This document shows positions 44,785 to 53,386 of a stretch of DNA of 64,000 nt, one piece after another (within the stretch, counting starts at the first letter, position 1; every line of letters begins with the position of its first letter). The DNA comes from Prochlorococcus marinus str. MIT 0919 (GTDB lineage Bacteria > Cyanobacteriota > Cyanobacteriia > PCC-6307 > Cyanobiaceae). The notes beneath the pieces were generated by a model. It did no database searches. It saw only the letters and a program-made list of their open reading frames with translations, and was not told the origin of the DNA. The translations under genes were made by a program, and so were the position numbers. The stretch spans positions 806,001 to 870,000 of the forward strand of contig NZ_CP114779.1 in assembly GCF_027359375.1 (NCBI RefSeq), given 5' to 3'.

Positions 44785-45162
44785 ATGAAGCAAGAAATCA
44801 CTGTTAAACATGCCAAAAAAGCTCAACAAGATGCTGAATGGGCTTACAACAATGCAATGGAAAAGTTCTACTACTCAATGTTGGAAGTTATTTTCTTAAG
44901 AATCAAAAGTCATCTCAGTCCCCAGGGGTTAAAGAAAGTTTTAGAGATGGACGAGAAAAGAAACGACAATGAAAACTTGGGAGTTGAGTTTAGCCAGAAA
45001 ACTTGGGCAGTTTTAGCAGAATCTTGGGCAGGAGCAGAAGGTCTAGCTATGACAAAAATCGCTGATCTGTATGGACTAGAGGTGGCTGATTTGGATATAT
45101 CTAAAGTTGAGAGACTTAATAAAAAAACTGATACTCCAAGATGTGACCCAACTAATAGATAA
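44785..45162 (+). CDS. Helical hypothetical protein
   Basis: 125 residues, soluble. Strongly helical (AQQDAEWAYNNAMEKFYYSM ... AESWAGAEGLAMTKIADLYG). No membrane part. Family not recognised; it follows znuB by 57 bases, so read-through from the zinc locus is possible. Confidence 0.65.
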   Translation: MKQEITVKHAKKAQQDAEWAYNNAMEKFYYSMLEVIFLRIKSHLSPQGLKKVLEMDEKRNDNENLGVEFSQKTWAVLAESWAGAEGLAMTKIADLYGLEVADLDISKVERLNKKTDTPRCDPTNR

Positions 45163-45170
45163 GAGAAGAA

Positions 45171-45243
45171 AGAAGACTCTAAGGAGAACGCTGTAGAATC
45201 TCTATTGAACTATGAGTGCGAAGATGATGATGGCTCAGATTGA
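45171..45243 (+). pseudogene. Remnant of small acidic protein
   Basis: The frame EDSKENAVESLLNYECEDDDGSD matches the end of the 23286-23405 protein but has an in-frame stop directly before it and no start. Confidence 0.65.
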
Positions 45244-45326
45244 GAAACATACAGGTTAACGGTCATAGTCACCAAACAAATGAAATTAGACAAGAAAAAA
45301 TATTAAAGGTCTCAGTTAGTAATCAA

Positions 45327-45470
45327 AACTGGATTGAAATAGAATAAAGAAATGAGGGTGAGAATATTAATCCATCCACACACCATCCACACATTGCAAT
45401 ATCGCTGAGACCCCATGGCATCACAGGAACCTAACTGCTGGCTAATGAAAAGTGTACCTCTAGTAGTGGA
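45327..45470 (+). repeat. EVE-start repeat copy (full)
   Basis: About 145 bases, with GATTGAAATAGAATAAAGAA, CATCCACACACCATCCACAC and CATGGCATCACAGGAACCTA in order. It is closest to 47726-47870. The frame from ATG reads MASQEPNCWLMKSVPL and then ends. Confidence 0.85.
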
Positions 45471-45543
45471 TAGTTTATAACATCTCCGTTTTGAGGTATT
45501 CCTCTTAAGGTCAAATTAATTCGACCTCTATTATCAATTTCTT

Positions 45544-47058
45544 CTAATAGGGCTTAAGGAAAACATTTACTTTTGCCCCACCCAATTCTTTAGATGCAGA
45601 GAATTCAATGTCGCCGCCATTATCATCTATTACTCTCCTAACAATCATTAAACCAAGTCCCATTCCACCTGTTTTAGATTTAATTCTTTTCCTTCCATCA
45701 GGCATGAATAAAGGGTCAAACCCCGATCCAGTATCTTCTATCTCGCAAACAACATGACCCAACATCAATCCAACCTTTATTCGAATAACTCCATGCTCTC
45801 CTGCAGCTTTACTAGCATTAGAAAGTAAATTCCTTATAGCTGCCTGTAACTGGATTTGCCCAGAACTAACTTTAGGTAATTCTTTTTTGATTAAGACCGA
45901 AAGATCTTGATCAAGTCGATCAAAATCTGATCGAAGTTGAGCAGATGCCATTGCAATCGCATCTGCTAAATCAGCCGCATTAGTATCGCGGATTCCAGCC
46001 AAGGTTAGGTCTTGAATTGATCTAGTATTAACTACTACAGCATTTAATTCTGTAAGACTTTTTTCTGCCTCATTCATTATATCTTTATTAAAGGGAAAGT
46101 CTTTATTTTCAATATTTGAGTTTTTTTTATGCCATTTAACAATATTTTCAAGCCTTAATCTTAATCGAATTAATGGCTGTCCAATTTCATGGATCACTGC
46201 TCCTGCTGCATCTCCCGCTAATCGAGAGCGACTCAAAAGTTTTTCTTGCTCTAGATATTTGCCAGAGATTTGTAAAATCAATCCCAAAACACCAAGAGCA
46301 ACAACAATCCAAGCAAAGGTAAATAAAAGTCTTAAGGCTTGAATGGGCTCTAACATTTGAGATGTTATATCAATGCGCTCTAATAGGATTCTTTCTATGA
46401 ATGACCCCGTAAGCAGCAATGCAATCATTGCTAAAAGTGGTCTAAGCAAATAAGCTCGTCGCTCTAGCCATATGGGTCTTTTGAATGGCAATAGCAAAAA
46501 AAGCAAAGGTAATAACAGCAAGGAGCCAAGAGAGTCTCCAAGCCACCAGAAGAACGCGCCATTAAGGTAACTTCGATCAAGTAATTCGACATTAGTAATG
46601 TTCAAATTGCCTGCATTAGCAATTCGATAGAAGAAAAATGTTGCTGCTGCTGGCCAATTCCCTACAGGCCCAATAATTAAGAGAAAGGTTATTAGTCTAG
46701 AAATTCGCGTTAAAGGGTCATTTAAAAGATTCTTACGGATTAGCATCCATCGAACAAACCCTGCTTGAGCTGAAGCCGCAATAGCCACCGGGAGCATAAA
46801 TGGTTGAAAAGAAAAACCTGCATTGGGATCAAAAGCTGTTCCAAGAAAATTGCCAATTGCTAAACCAGGCAGAGCTATCCAACCATGAGATATCAATAAT
46901 GCATTAGCTAATCCAGATGCTGGCCATAAGGTTATAGCTGTCGATTGCCAAGCAAAAGCTTCTTTAGCCAATAATGCAAGTAAAAAATATGCTGATATTG
47001 CAACTAAATTAATAGAAATTAAATCAACAAATTTTTTCAATTTATAATTGATCAGCAT
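45544..47058 (-). CDS. MASE1 membrane sensor histidine kinase
   Basis: 504 residues from ATG 47058, one base after the response-regulator stop (an upstream start at 47088 would overlap). About 8 membrane segments with the MASE1-type SGLANALLISHG and FFWWLGDSLGSLLLLPLLF; then the phospho-acceptor His in VIHEIGQPL (near 290) and the ATP-binding boxes NLLSNAS, DTGSGFDP and GGMGLGL. Senses an unknown signal in the membrane and pairs with the regulator encoded just before it. Confidence 0.93.
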   Translation of the reverse strand: MLINYKLKKFVDLISINLVAISAYFLLALLAKEAFAWQSTAITLWPASGLANALLISHGWIALPGLAIGNFLGTAFDPNAGFSFQPFMLPVAIAASAQAGFVRWMLIRKNLLNDPLTRISRLITFLLIIGPVGNWPAAATFFFYRIANAGNLNITNVELLDRSYLNGAFFWWLGDSLGSLLLLPLLFLLLPFKRPIWLERRAYLLRPLLAMIALLLTGSFIERILLERIDITSQMLEPIQALRLLFTFAWIVVALGVLGLILQISGKYLEQEKLLSRSRLAGDAAGAVIHEIGQPLIRLRLRLENIVKWHKKNSNIENKDFPFNKDIMNEAEKSLTELNAVVVNTRSIQDLTLAGIRDTNAADLADAIAMASAQLRSDFDRLDQDLSVLIKKELPKVSSGQIQLQAAIRNLLSNASKAAGEHGVIRIKVGLMLGHVVCEIEDTGSGFDPLFMPDGRKRIKSKTGGMGLGLMIVRRVIDDNGGDIEFSASKELGGAKVNVFLKPY

Positions 47059-47059
47059 T

Positions 47060-47650
47060 TTATGAAACCTTAGGTAGGTTCCTTGCAAGAGTTACCAAGG
47101 CAGAACCTTTAATTCCTAATTTTCGTGTAATTTGCCGCCTATGTGTCTGAGCTGTAGCAAAACTAACATCTAACCTTTTGGAAATTTGCGCCGTATCCAG
47201 CCCTTCTCCAATCAAATGAAGGAACTCTAATTGTCTTGGTGTAAGGTTGCTTAAGTCAGGGAGAGTGCTATCAAATTCTCTACAAATCTCCCATACTGCT
47301 TCCCGCAAAGGAGCCAAGCCATCTGCCTTATTAAGTAATGCATAGACATTTTTTAATAGGTCTGCAGGCACAGCGAATTGATCAGCTTGAGCTGTAAGTA
47401 TTATTATTTTTGCGTTTAAATTATCTCTAGCAAACTCCTGGGCTAATTCAACACCTGATCCATCTGGAAGGCAAAGATCAAGCAAAAGCCAATCGGGTGT
47501 TTTCTGCGAAATTAAATATCGAGCTCTCTTAAGAGAAGATGCCTTCCTTACTTCTCTCTCAGAAACATTGATCTGATTAGAAACCTCTTGAGTTAAAAAA
47601 TCCAAAAGGATCAGATCATCTTCAACTATCAAGACATCAAGCAATGGCAA
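47060..47650 (-). CDS. LuxR/NarL-type response regulator
   Basis: 196 residues from TTG 47650. Receiver acidic pocket VEDD (9-12), phospho-acceptor Asp58 (LLLDLCLPDG), and C-terminal helix-turn-helix LTPRQLEFLHLIGEGLDTAQ with VSFATAQTHRRQ. Coupled to the MASE1 kinase. A 22-codon remnant of the same gene is at 35187. Confidence 0.93.
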   Translation of the reverse strand: MPLLDVLIVEDDLILLDFLTQEVSNQINVSEREVRKASSLKRARYLISQKTPDWLLLDLCLPDGSGVELAQEFARDNLNAKIIILTAQADQFAVPADLLKNVYALLNKADGLAPLREAVWEICREFDSTLPDLSNLTPRQLEFLHLIGEGLDTAQISKRLDVSFATAQTHRRQITRKLGIKGSALVTLARNLPKVS

Positions 47651-47725
47651 AACAACTGTCTAAATAAAAGAATAATTGAAAACATAAAAGCATTCAAGCT
47701 AATCCTTAACGTCGCAGAGAACAGA

Positions 47726-47870
47726 AACTTGATTGAAATAGCATAAAGAAATAGGGGTGAGAATGTTAAGCCATCCACACACCATCCACACATCACAATA
47801 TCGCTGAAATCCCATGGCATCACAGGAACCTAACTACTGGCTAATGAAGTGTGAGCTTCTCGTGGTGGAA
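47726..47870 (+). repeat. EVE-start repeat copy (full)
   Basis: About 145 bases matching 45327-45470 with about one difference in ten. The ATG frame reads MASQEPNYWLMKCELLVVE and stops. It lies in the region upstream of the response regulator, and the downstream AGGAATCAATAAATTC resembles the start of the second (GTTC) repeat. Confidence 0.88.
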
Positions 47871-47933
47871 AGGGATTAAAAGGAATCAATAAATTCATAC
47901 CAGCCGAACTCAGCTTTTAATCAAATAAATTTG

Positions 47934-48119
47934 TTAATTCTTTAGAGGTATTGACATCATTTTCCCAGTCACTTGATCTTCTTCTTCGAATGAGAAAAAG
48001 ATAACCACTATTCCTAAAATTGCTATGAAAAATGAATAAAAAATAAGTACAAATCCACTCTTTTCTTTTTGCTTTGGATTTCGAAAGAAAATATCAGAAC
48101 CAGGGGGGAAGGAGTGTGT
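47934..48119 (-). other. Membrane-helix frame without a start codon
   Basis: A frame from TAG to TAA reads PPGSDIFFRNPKQKEKSG, a hydrophobic helix (FVLIFYSFFIAILGIVVIFF) and a short acidic tail. No ATG, GTG or TTG precedes the coding-like part. Either a decayed gene or one using an unusual start. Confidence 0.35.
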
Positions 48120-48125
48120 CTATTT

Positions 48126-48335
48126 TTACAACCGAAAGTTTTCGAGAGAGCTTCCAGTAGCGATACGCTTGCTCCTATATAATTCATGCATACCTTCTAA
48201 CTGATTATGAATAGCAAGCAATTGAGAGCTAATATGATCAATATTTTCAATACCATTTAAGTCAAAAAGAATCCTTTCAATTCGATTCTTTGATTCAATT
48301 AAAATGTGGCATTCCCTAGTCCCTGATTCAATCAT
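48126..48335 (-). CDS. Small helical hypothetical protein
   Basis: 69 residues, soluble; helix-forming middle (HISSQLLAIHNQLEGMHELY) and a basic end. No family recognised. Confidence 0.6.
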   Translation of the reverse strand: MIESGTRECHILIESKNRIERILFDLNGIENIDHISSQLLAIHNQLEGMHELYRSKRIATGSSLENFRL

Positions 48336-48368
48336 AATTAGTTTTAATTGATCATTTTAGACAAGTAT

Positions 48369-48476
48369 TTACGAAGTTAAAAACTCTAAGAAAGAAGCAA
48401 ATACCAGGATAATGATACCAGCCATAGCTACTCTACCGTTGATGATTTCGGCTTTCTTAAGATTGGAGTAAGTCAT
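48369..48476 (-). CDS. hli: High-light-inducible protein (Hli)
   Basis: 35 residues from ATG 48476: AEIINGRVAMAGI is the full ExxNGRxAM chlorophyll-binding motif within one helix. It lacks the TGQIIPG ending of the 18-kb cluster and ends FASFLEFLTS, so it belongs to another Hli subgroup. Confidence 0.92.
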   Translation of the reverse strand: MTYSNLKKAEIINGRVAMAGIIILVFASFLEFLTS

Positions 48477-48748
48477 ACCTCGGAAATCAAAAGTATTTAT
48501 TGATTAAGAACATAACAATAAAAAAATAAACTCTCTGTATCTATTTATGCTTTTCTTTAAAAACATCAAGGAAAAGCAGAGTAATATGAATTTGGTATTC
48601 CTCAATACATAATTAAGATAAAAATGATCTTATTCACCCTAGATAAATTAGGATTTTAGAATATATACTGTCAAAAATATTTTTTGTTAAATTAGATACA
48701 TCTATAAATCAATAGAGCTTTATCTTAATTTCAACCAAAGCTAATACT

Positions 48749-48901
48749 ATGGGAACCAGGAATTTGAAAGAGCATTACGCAATAAGAAAAGCGATTATTA
48801 AAGAGTTTCAAAAATGTCAACCATCAGCAATTACTTGTCAAAGGAATTCTTATAAGCCTTATGCAAAAGTCAATCAATCAAACCTTAAGGAATCTCTTTA
48901 A
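48749..48901 (+). CDS. Small basic hypothetical protein
   Basis: 50 residues from ATG 48749; two cysteines (QKCQPSAITCQ). Four bases before the next small gene, so co-transcribed. Confidence 0.6.
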   Translation: MGTRNLKEHYAIRKAIIKEFQKCQPSAITCQRNSYKPYAKVNQSNLKESL

Positions 48902-48904
48902 ACA

Positions 48905-49072
48905 ATGAATGATAATCAAGACTTTCATGGAAAGAATCATGACCTTTACGAAGAGATCTTAGCTTCCGAATTCTTAGACCCATACGAAGGTCTTTTGAAA
49001 CACTCAAAGAAAACTAAAAACCCAATAGACATTAAGAAGAAAAATTCACCTCATCCCTTTGATGACTTGTAA
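48905..49072 (+). CDS. Small hypothetical protein
   Basis: 55 residues: acidic first half (DLYEEILASEFLDPYEG) and basic second half (KHSKKTKNP, DIKKKNS), ending HPFDDL. Follows the 48749 gene at once. Confidence 0.6.
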   Translation: MNDNQDFHGKNHDLYEEILASEFLDPYEGLLKHSKKTKNPIDIKKKNSPHPFDDL

Positions 49073-49133
49073 AAATAGACATGAAATGAAGCTTCTTCTT
49101 GTCAGTCAATCACAAAGCATTCCTTAGAAGCTT

Positions 49134-49230
49134 CTATCCACACACCATCCACACATCGCAATATCGCTGAGATCCCATGGCATCAAAGGAACCTAACTAC
49201 TGGCTAATGAAGAGTGTACCTCTAGCATTT
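49134..49230 (+). repeat. EVE-start repeat copy
   Basis: CTATCCACACACCATCCACA and CATCGCAATATCGCTGAGAT lead into CATGGCATCAAAGGAACCTA; ATG frame MASKEPNYWLMKSVPLAFEM then stop. Confidence 0.85.
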
Positions 49231-49316
49231 GAGATGAATTAGAAGAAATTAGAGAACTCCATTGGCAGAATATTCACACATTGTGTTCGTTCCTAAAAAG
49301 TCAGAGAAGGATTCAT

Positions 49317-49550
49317 TCAACATTTAGGAAGGTTTGATTTCTCTTCATCCCTTTTCACAGAAGGGTTCTGATAACAACATCGTTCAATAATGGGAGAGAT
49401 TCCTTCCTCTAATTCCTGTAGAAGCTCATTCTTAAACGCCTCTCTATTCTCAAGCGTTGGGGGTTCATACCCTGATTCCTGGACGTCCATTAATAAAGCT
49501 TTGATTGTTCTATGGAATAAAGGGTGGTGAAGAGAAGACATGTCAGACAA
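49317..49550 (-). CDS. Small hypothetical protein
   Basis: 77 residues (Met4 may be the start). EPPTLENREAFKNELLQELEE forms an acidic helix; two adjacent cysteines follow. Overlaps the end of the 49543 gene by 8 bases. Confidence 0.5.
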   Translation of the reverse strand: MSDMSSLHHPLFHRTIKALLMDVQESGYEPPTLENREAFKNELLQELEEGISPIIERCCYQNPSVKRDEEKSNLPKC

Positions 49551-49728
49551 CCCCTAACTTCATTGCAACTTTAACTCGTTTAACGATTGCATCATCAATA
49601 TCATTGTCTGTTTGCAGTGCTAACCATTCCAAAGCTGAAATAATCCATGCTTTCATTTGTTTCTTAAAAAACCTTTTCAGAGTTAAAAACAAAAGTGGCT
49701 TGAATATAAAAAAAAGGATTCCAGACAT
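49543..49728 (-). CDS. Small membrane-associated protein
   Basis: 61 residues: hydrophobic N-terminus (GILFFIFKPLLFLTLKRFF) and an amphipathic end (DIDDAIVKRVKVAMKLG). Overlap with the next gene suggests one transcript. Confidence 0.5.
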   Translation of the reverse strand: MSGILFFIFKPLLFLTLKRFFKKQMKAWIISALEWLALQTDNDIDDAIVKRVKVAMKLGVV

Positions 49729-49834
49729 TAAATATCGGTGGGTCGAATACCTACATCGATATTATCGACATTAAAGCATTTTTAAAACCTGAAGAATAGA
49801 CACTAGTAGTTCATGAGCTTTCTATAATCATCAC

Positions 49835-50158
49835 ATGACTTATGTGGTGTTATACATTGCCTCCATAGCTTGTATTTGGTGGGCCTATCGTGTCGGCTGG
49901 CAGCAGGCTCTTAAGAAAATGCTCACTATATTAATTCCATCAGCATTGATCATTATATTCAATGTTAAAGCTGGTCGATTACTTTTCAGAAGTCCCGTAG
50001 TTGGAATTATCAGTATTCTCCCAACTGCCATTTTTATATACCGAGGGTCTCTACCTTTGGTAGCTGTAATCAATAGCTGGATTGACCGCAAAGCAAATGA
50101 ATTTGTTGAATCACAAGATACAGTTGATGCAGAAGTTATCTCCAAAGAGGATGCTTGA
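49835..50158 (+). CDS. Membrane protein, two to three helices
   Basis: 107 residues. Hydrophobic segments about 3-20, 30-47 and 56-75, then a polar acidic tail. Not recognised. Confidence 0.65.
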   Translation: MTYVVLYIASIACIWWAYRVGWQQALKKMLTILIPSALIIIFNVKAGRLLFRSPVVGIISILPTAIFIYRGSLPLVAVINSWIDRKANEFVESQDTVDAEVISKEDA

Positions 50159-50189
50159 TGGAAGCAAATTACAAAGAGAGTGCTTCAAT

Positions 50190-50275
50190 AAACCCATCAA
50201 CACATCGCAAAATTGCTGAGGACCTAACTACTAGATAATGAAAAGTGTCCCATCAGTGATATCAAGAGATTTTAA
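50190..50275 (+). repeat. EVE-start repeat copy (degenerate)
   Basis: CATCAACACATCGCAAAATT and GACCTAACTACTAGATAATG, then AAAAGTGTCCCATCAGTGAT ATCAAGAGA. This copy extends furthest into what would be EVE coding sequence (KSxPxSxSDIKR) but with frameshifts. Confidence 0.65.
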
Positions 50276-50352
50276 GGACTAGAGTCGCTGGCAAGTGACT
50301 AGTAAAAAGTTTTCCTCCATCTAAGAGAGCATCAACAACTTGAGCAAGTTTT

Positions 50353-50556
50353 TCATGCGGAGTCGTCCCACTCATCTAAGTTTGCTTCGGTCCAAAAATG
50401 ATGAGCCCTTTGATCATCAACATCTGCCATTAAATCAACATCATCATTTTTATTTTCAACCCTGTCTGAAATAGATCTGAGCATGTCAGCAATTTGCGAT
50501 CGTAAACGTTTTATATACCAATCATTCAGCTTTAAATATAAAGTTTCTTTTTGCAC
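50353..50556 (-). CDS. Small acidic hypothetical protein
   Basis: 67 residues: helical start (LYLKLNDWYIKRLRSQIADM) and an acidic end (DVDDQRAHHFWTEANLDEWD). Follows the 50564 gene by 7 bases, same strand. Confidence 0.65.
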   Translation of the reverse strand: MQKETLYLKLNDWYIKRLRSQIADMLRSISDRVENKNDDVDLMADVDDQRAHHFWTEANLDEWDDSA

Positions 50557-50563
50557 AATTCAG

Positions 50564-50755
50564 TTACCCATTATCGTTTTGAATTGCCTCTCTAGGAATC
50601 GCCCAAATTTCATCATTAATATCTTCACCTAACCACTCCTTATATTCAAGGAATATGCAACGCCGGTCAAGAGGGTCTTTTAATGTTTCCATTCTTGAAA
50701 CAGCATTCTTTACAGCCATGTGCAAGATTTCTTTTAGACGTAAATCAGGATCCAT
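50564..50755 (-). CDS. Small hypothetical protein
   Basis: 63 residues: LKEILHMAVKNAVSRMETL then DRRCIFLEYKEWLGEDIN. Operon with the 50353 gene. No family recognised. Confidence 0.65.
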   Translation of the reverse strand: MDPDLRLKEILHMAVKNAVSRMETLKDPLDRRCIFLEYKEWLGEDINDEIWAIPREAIQNDNG

Positions 50756-51092
50756 TACTCAAGGAAGATATCTTCTCCTAAACCCATAGCTAAGAATTTC
50801 AATCTTGAAATTGTATAAAATACTCTTTATGTATAGATGCTGACTTAGTAATCGCAAGTTCGTAAAAATACTCACATGTCAAGGTGGCCAGCTAAAAGCT
50901 GCACTGACTCATGCTAAAGATAATTTTAATAGGTTGAACTTCTAAATATTATGACGCGGTGATTGGTTTGCTTTTAGTTGTACTTGCTTTCCAAAGAAGA
51001 TGCAAAAAAAGAGTTTGAGAGACTTGCCAAAGAAGAAACTGAAGTCCCAACCCTCATAGGAACCTTACTAAAAGGAAAGCGAAGGGTGCCTA

Positions 51093-51188
51093 ATGCCATG
51101 CTTTCTAGCCTTAATTATCCCTCTACTACTTTTTGGAGCCGATTATCTTCTAATCATCGAAAACAAAGGAGGGCAACAAGACTTTTGA
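51093..51188 (+). CDS. Tiny membrane protein, duplicate of the 52553 gene start
   Basis: 31 residues from ATG 51093: MPCFLALIIPLLLFGADYLLI and ENKGGQQDF. It matches the first 26 residues of the protein at 52553 (MPYFLALLIPLLLSGVIYLL). An overlapping frame from 50978 is also open, but this duplication decides the frame. Possibly a shortened copy. Confidence 0.45.
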   Translation: MPCFLALIIPLLLFGADYLLIIENKGGQQDF

Positions 51189-51313
51189 GTGGAATTGAAA
51201 TTTATTCAAGATTAATTACACATTCATTAATTCTCTATCTAATGAATAACAAAGCTTCAAAACAGAATCTCCTGTTATCATAGAAATGATTTTGAAAACC
51301 TTCTTGATTAGAT

Positions 51314-52309
51314 ATGCTCAATGATATAAGGCCACATCATCATAAGTTTGTTCAAGCATCGCTTCTTCTTCAAGATATTGTAGATTTACATAAAAGGTCA
51401 TTTGAAGATACTCCTAATTGCCCAGCTTGTGAAATCAACGAAAAGAAATTTAAGTTTTCTAAATATGATTTAAGATTTGAACAATGTACAAATTGTAAAA
51501 CTATCTATATGAATCCTCGACCTAGTAAGGAATCTATGGATATTTACTATAGAACTTCTCGAAATTATCAGTATTGGGTTGATAATATCTTTCCTCAATC
51601 AGCAAGAGCAAGAGTTGATAAGATTTGCAAGCCTTCTATAAAAAGAATTCAAAAAGTTCTTGATCCATATCTTAACTTTCAAGAAACAGAAGCTTTAGAG
51701 ATAGGACCAGGCTTTGGTCTTTTTGCAAAGCAATGTTGTGACGAAAATATTTTTAAATCATTTGAAGTTATAGAGCCTACTCCCCCATTGGCAAAACATT
51801 GCAAAGAATTAGGCTTATCTGTACATCAAATAGATATTGAATCTTTTATTTCGAATGCCAAAGCTTACAATTTTATTTGTGCATTTGAAGTTATAGAACA
51901 TATTTACAATCCTTTTGATTTTCTACAAAGATGCAATCAATTACTGAAGCCACAAGGAATATTATGCATTAGCTGTCCTAATGGTATTGGGTTTGATACA
52001 AAAATGCTTGGTTCTTTTTCACCTAGCGTAGACAATGAACATGTAAATTTGTTTTCTCCTGCAGGAATCGAAATAATATTAAAGAGATCAGGTTTTAAGG
52101 TTATTAATTTACAGACTCCAGGGAAGATGGACGTAGAGATTGTATTAGATCAAATTAATGAAAGCCCAGACACCTTTAAATGTGAGAAAGATTTGAGAAC
52201 TTTACTCGGATTACAGAATAATTCAATAAATCAATTGCAAGAAAAGATCTCATCAGAGAATAATTCAGGCCATATGTGGGTTTTCGCTCAGAAATATAAG
52301 ACTAGCTAA
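51314..52309 (+). CDS. Class I SAM methyltransferase with N-terminal zinc-ribbon motif
   Basis: 331 residues. Residues 38-62 contain CPAC and CTNC (zinc-ribbon type), then YMNPRPSKESMDIYYRTS. SAM motif ALEIGPGFGLFAKQC (about 137-151), FICAFEVIEHIYNPFDF and LLKPQGILCISCPNG follow. Same architecture as the 29234 protein but distant in sequence. Target unknown; it lies alone in repeat-rich accessory DNA. Confidence 0.87.
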   Translation: MLNDIRPHHHKFVQASLLLQDIVDLHKRSFEDTPNCPACEINEKKFKFSKYDLRFEQCTNCKTIYMNPRPSKESMDIYYRTSRNYQYWVDNIFPQSARARVDKICKPSIKRIQKVLDPYLNFQETEALEIGPGFGLFAKQCCDENIFKSFEVIEPTPPLAKHCKELGLSVHQIDIESFISNAKAYNFICAFEVIEHIYNPFDFLQRCNQLLKPQGILCISCPNGIGFDTKMLGSFSPSVDNEHVNLFSPAGIEIILKRSGFKVINLQTPGKMDVEIVLDQINESPDTFKCEKDLRTLLGLQNNSINQLQEKISSENNSGHMWVFAQKYKTS

Positions 52310-52552
52310 ATTAATCCTAATATCTCTTTAATATATTCTCTGTATTATCTTCAATCAATTTTATATAAAAAAAACAGTCAAGATTTATTCAGCAAAAGTT
52401 GTCGCCATTAATAATTATTCTGCTAGAGAAGATACAACTCTTCGTGGCAATCAACTCCAGTCATTAACAGACCATATGCCATCCCTGCAATGCAAAATAA
52501 CAACAGCAATAACAAAACAACTACTATATGTGATGGCAAGTAAAAGTGTCTA

Positions 52553-52792
52553 ATGCCGTATTTTCTAGCCTTACTTATCCCTCTACTACTTTCAGGAGTC
52601 ATCTACCTTCTAATCATCGGAAACAAAGGTCTTCATTTATGGATGGAAAGGCTTGCTAACAATAGCGGTACTATTTGGACTTATGGAGTAATCACAATCA
52701 CGTTTTTGTCTATCCTTAAATATCTAAGGAATAACGAAGAATCCAAACTGAAGTTTCATTCCAACTTCATTCCAACTACTCATTTTTACTGA
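52553..52792 (+). CDS. Small membrane protein
   Basis: 79 residues with two helices (FLALLIPLLLSGVIYLLII; TYGVITITFLSILKYL). Its first part is duplicated at 51093. The end of the gene abuts a repeat copy. Confidence 0.6.
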   Translation: MPYFLALLIPLLLSGVIYLLIIGNKGLHLWMERLANNSGTIWTYGVITITFLSILKYLRNNEESKLKFHSNFIPTTHFY

Positions 52793-52840
52793 GCTCCCAC
52801 GGCACAACAGTAGCCTAGTTACTGGCCAATGAAAGCATCA
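52788..52840 (+). repeat. EVE-start repeat copy (degenerate)
   Basis: CCCACGGCACAACAGTAGCC then TAGTTACTGGCCAATGAAAG corresponds to the core with a TAG in the frame. Confidence 0.6.
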
Positions 52841-52990
52841 ACTTTAGCCCTGGTCTATGTTCTCAGCGAACCAAAAAGATTTACGCAAAGTTTACTCAAG
52901 CTCTTATTAATTCAACTAAGAGGAATATGTACTGATCTGATGCTGACAATGAAGATCACCCTTAAGATGAAATTGGTTGAAGAAGTAATC

Positions 52991-53191
52991 ATGGGACATT
53001 TTTTCTTTATTGTCTTTCTTGCTGGGATCACCTTCCCAGCTTTGGCTCACGATCTTGAAGGGAAGTCTAAAAAGATTGATTTTTCTGAAATGAAGAAATC
53101 AAGACTTGAGAAATTAGACAAAATGAGAACTTGTATTTCCAAAGCAGAAGACTTTAAACAACTTCGCGCCTGTAAGCCAAAGAAAAAATGA
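52991..53191 (+). CDS. Small secreted basic protein
   Basis: 66 residues from ATG 52991, which follows a longer upstream frame derived from the repeat. Signal peptide GHFFFIVFLAGITFPALA, then a charged mature part with two cysteines (MRTCISKAEDF, LRACKPKKK). Its stop lies inside the next repeat copy. Confidence 0.6.
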   Translation: MGHFFFIVFLAGITFPALAHDLEGKSKKIDFSEMKKSRLEKLDKMRTCISKAEDFKQLRACKPKKK

Positions 53192-53310
53192 GGGTAAGAA
53201 TATTAATCCATTTACACATCGCAATATCGCTGTGAGCCCATGGCAGAACAGGGACCTAACTACTGGTTAATGAAAAGTTCCTTTTGAGCAATATCAAGCG
53301 ATCTCAGAGA
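53187..53310 (+). repeat. EVE-start repeat copy
   Basis: TGAGGGTAAGAATATTAATC then TTTACACATCGCAATATCGC and CATGGCAGAACAGGGACCTA; frame MAEQGPNYWLMKSSF then stop, followed by out-of-frame AATATCAAGCGATCTCAG. One of the two CCACAC units is lost. Confidence 0.82.
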
Positions 53311-53386
53311 ATCAGAAATTTCTATTCAAACTTTATTCAAACTTGCAAATCAATACGCTTCGACTAACCAAAGAAAAGTAGATAAC

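Noticed and set aside
47629-47823. 64-residue minus-strand frame upstream of the response regulator
   Set aside because: It lies in the EVE-start repeat and its reverse complement; the low-complexity reading has no support.
50978-51283. 101-residue plus-strand frame
   Set aside because: The duplication with 52553 shows that another frame (51093) is the one conserved; the first part may be a remnant.
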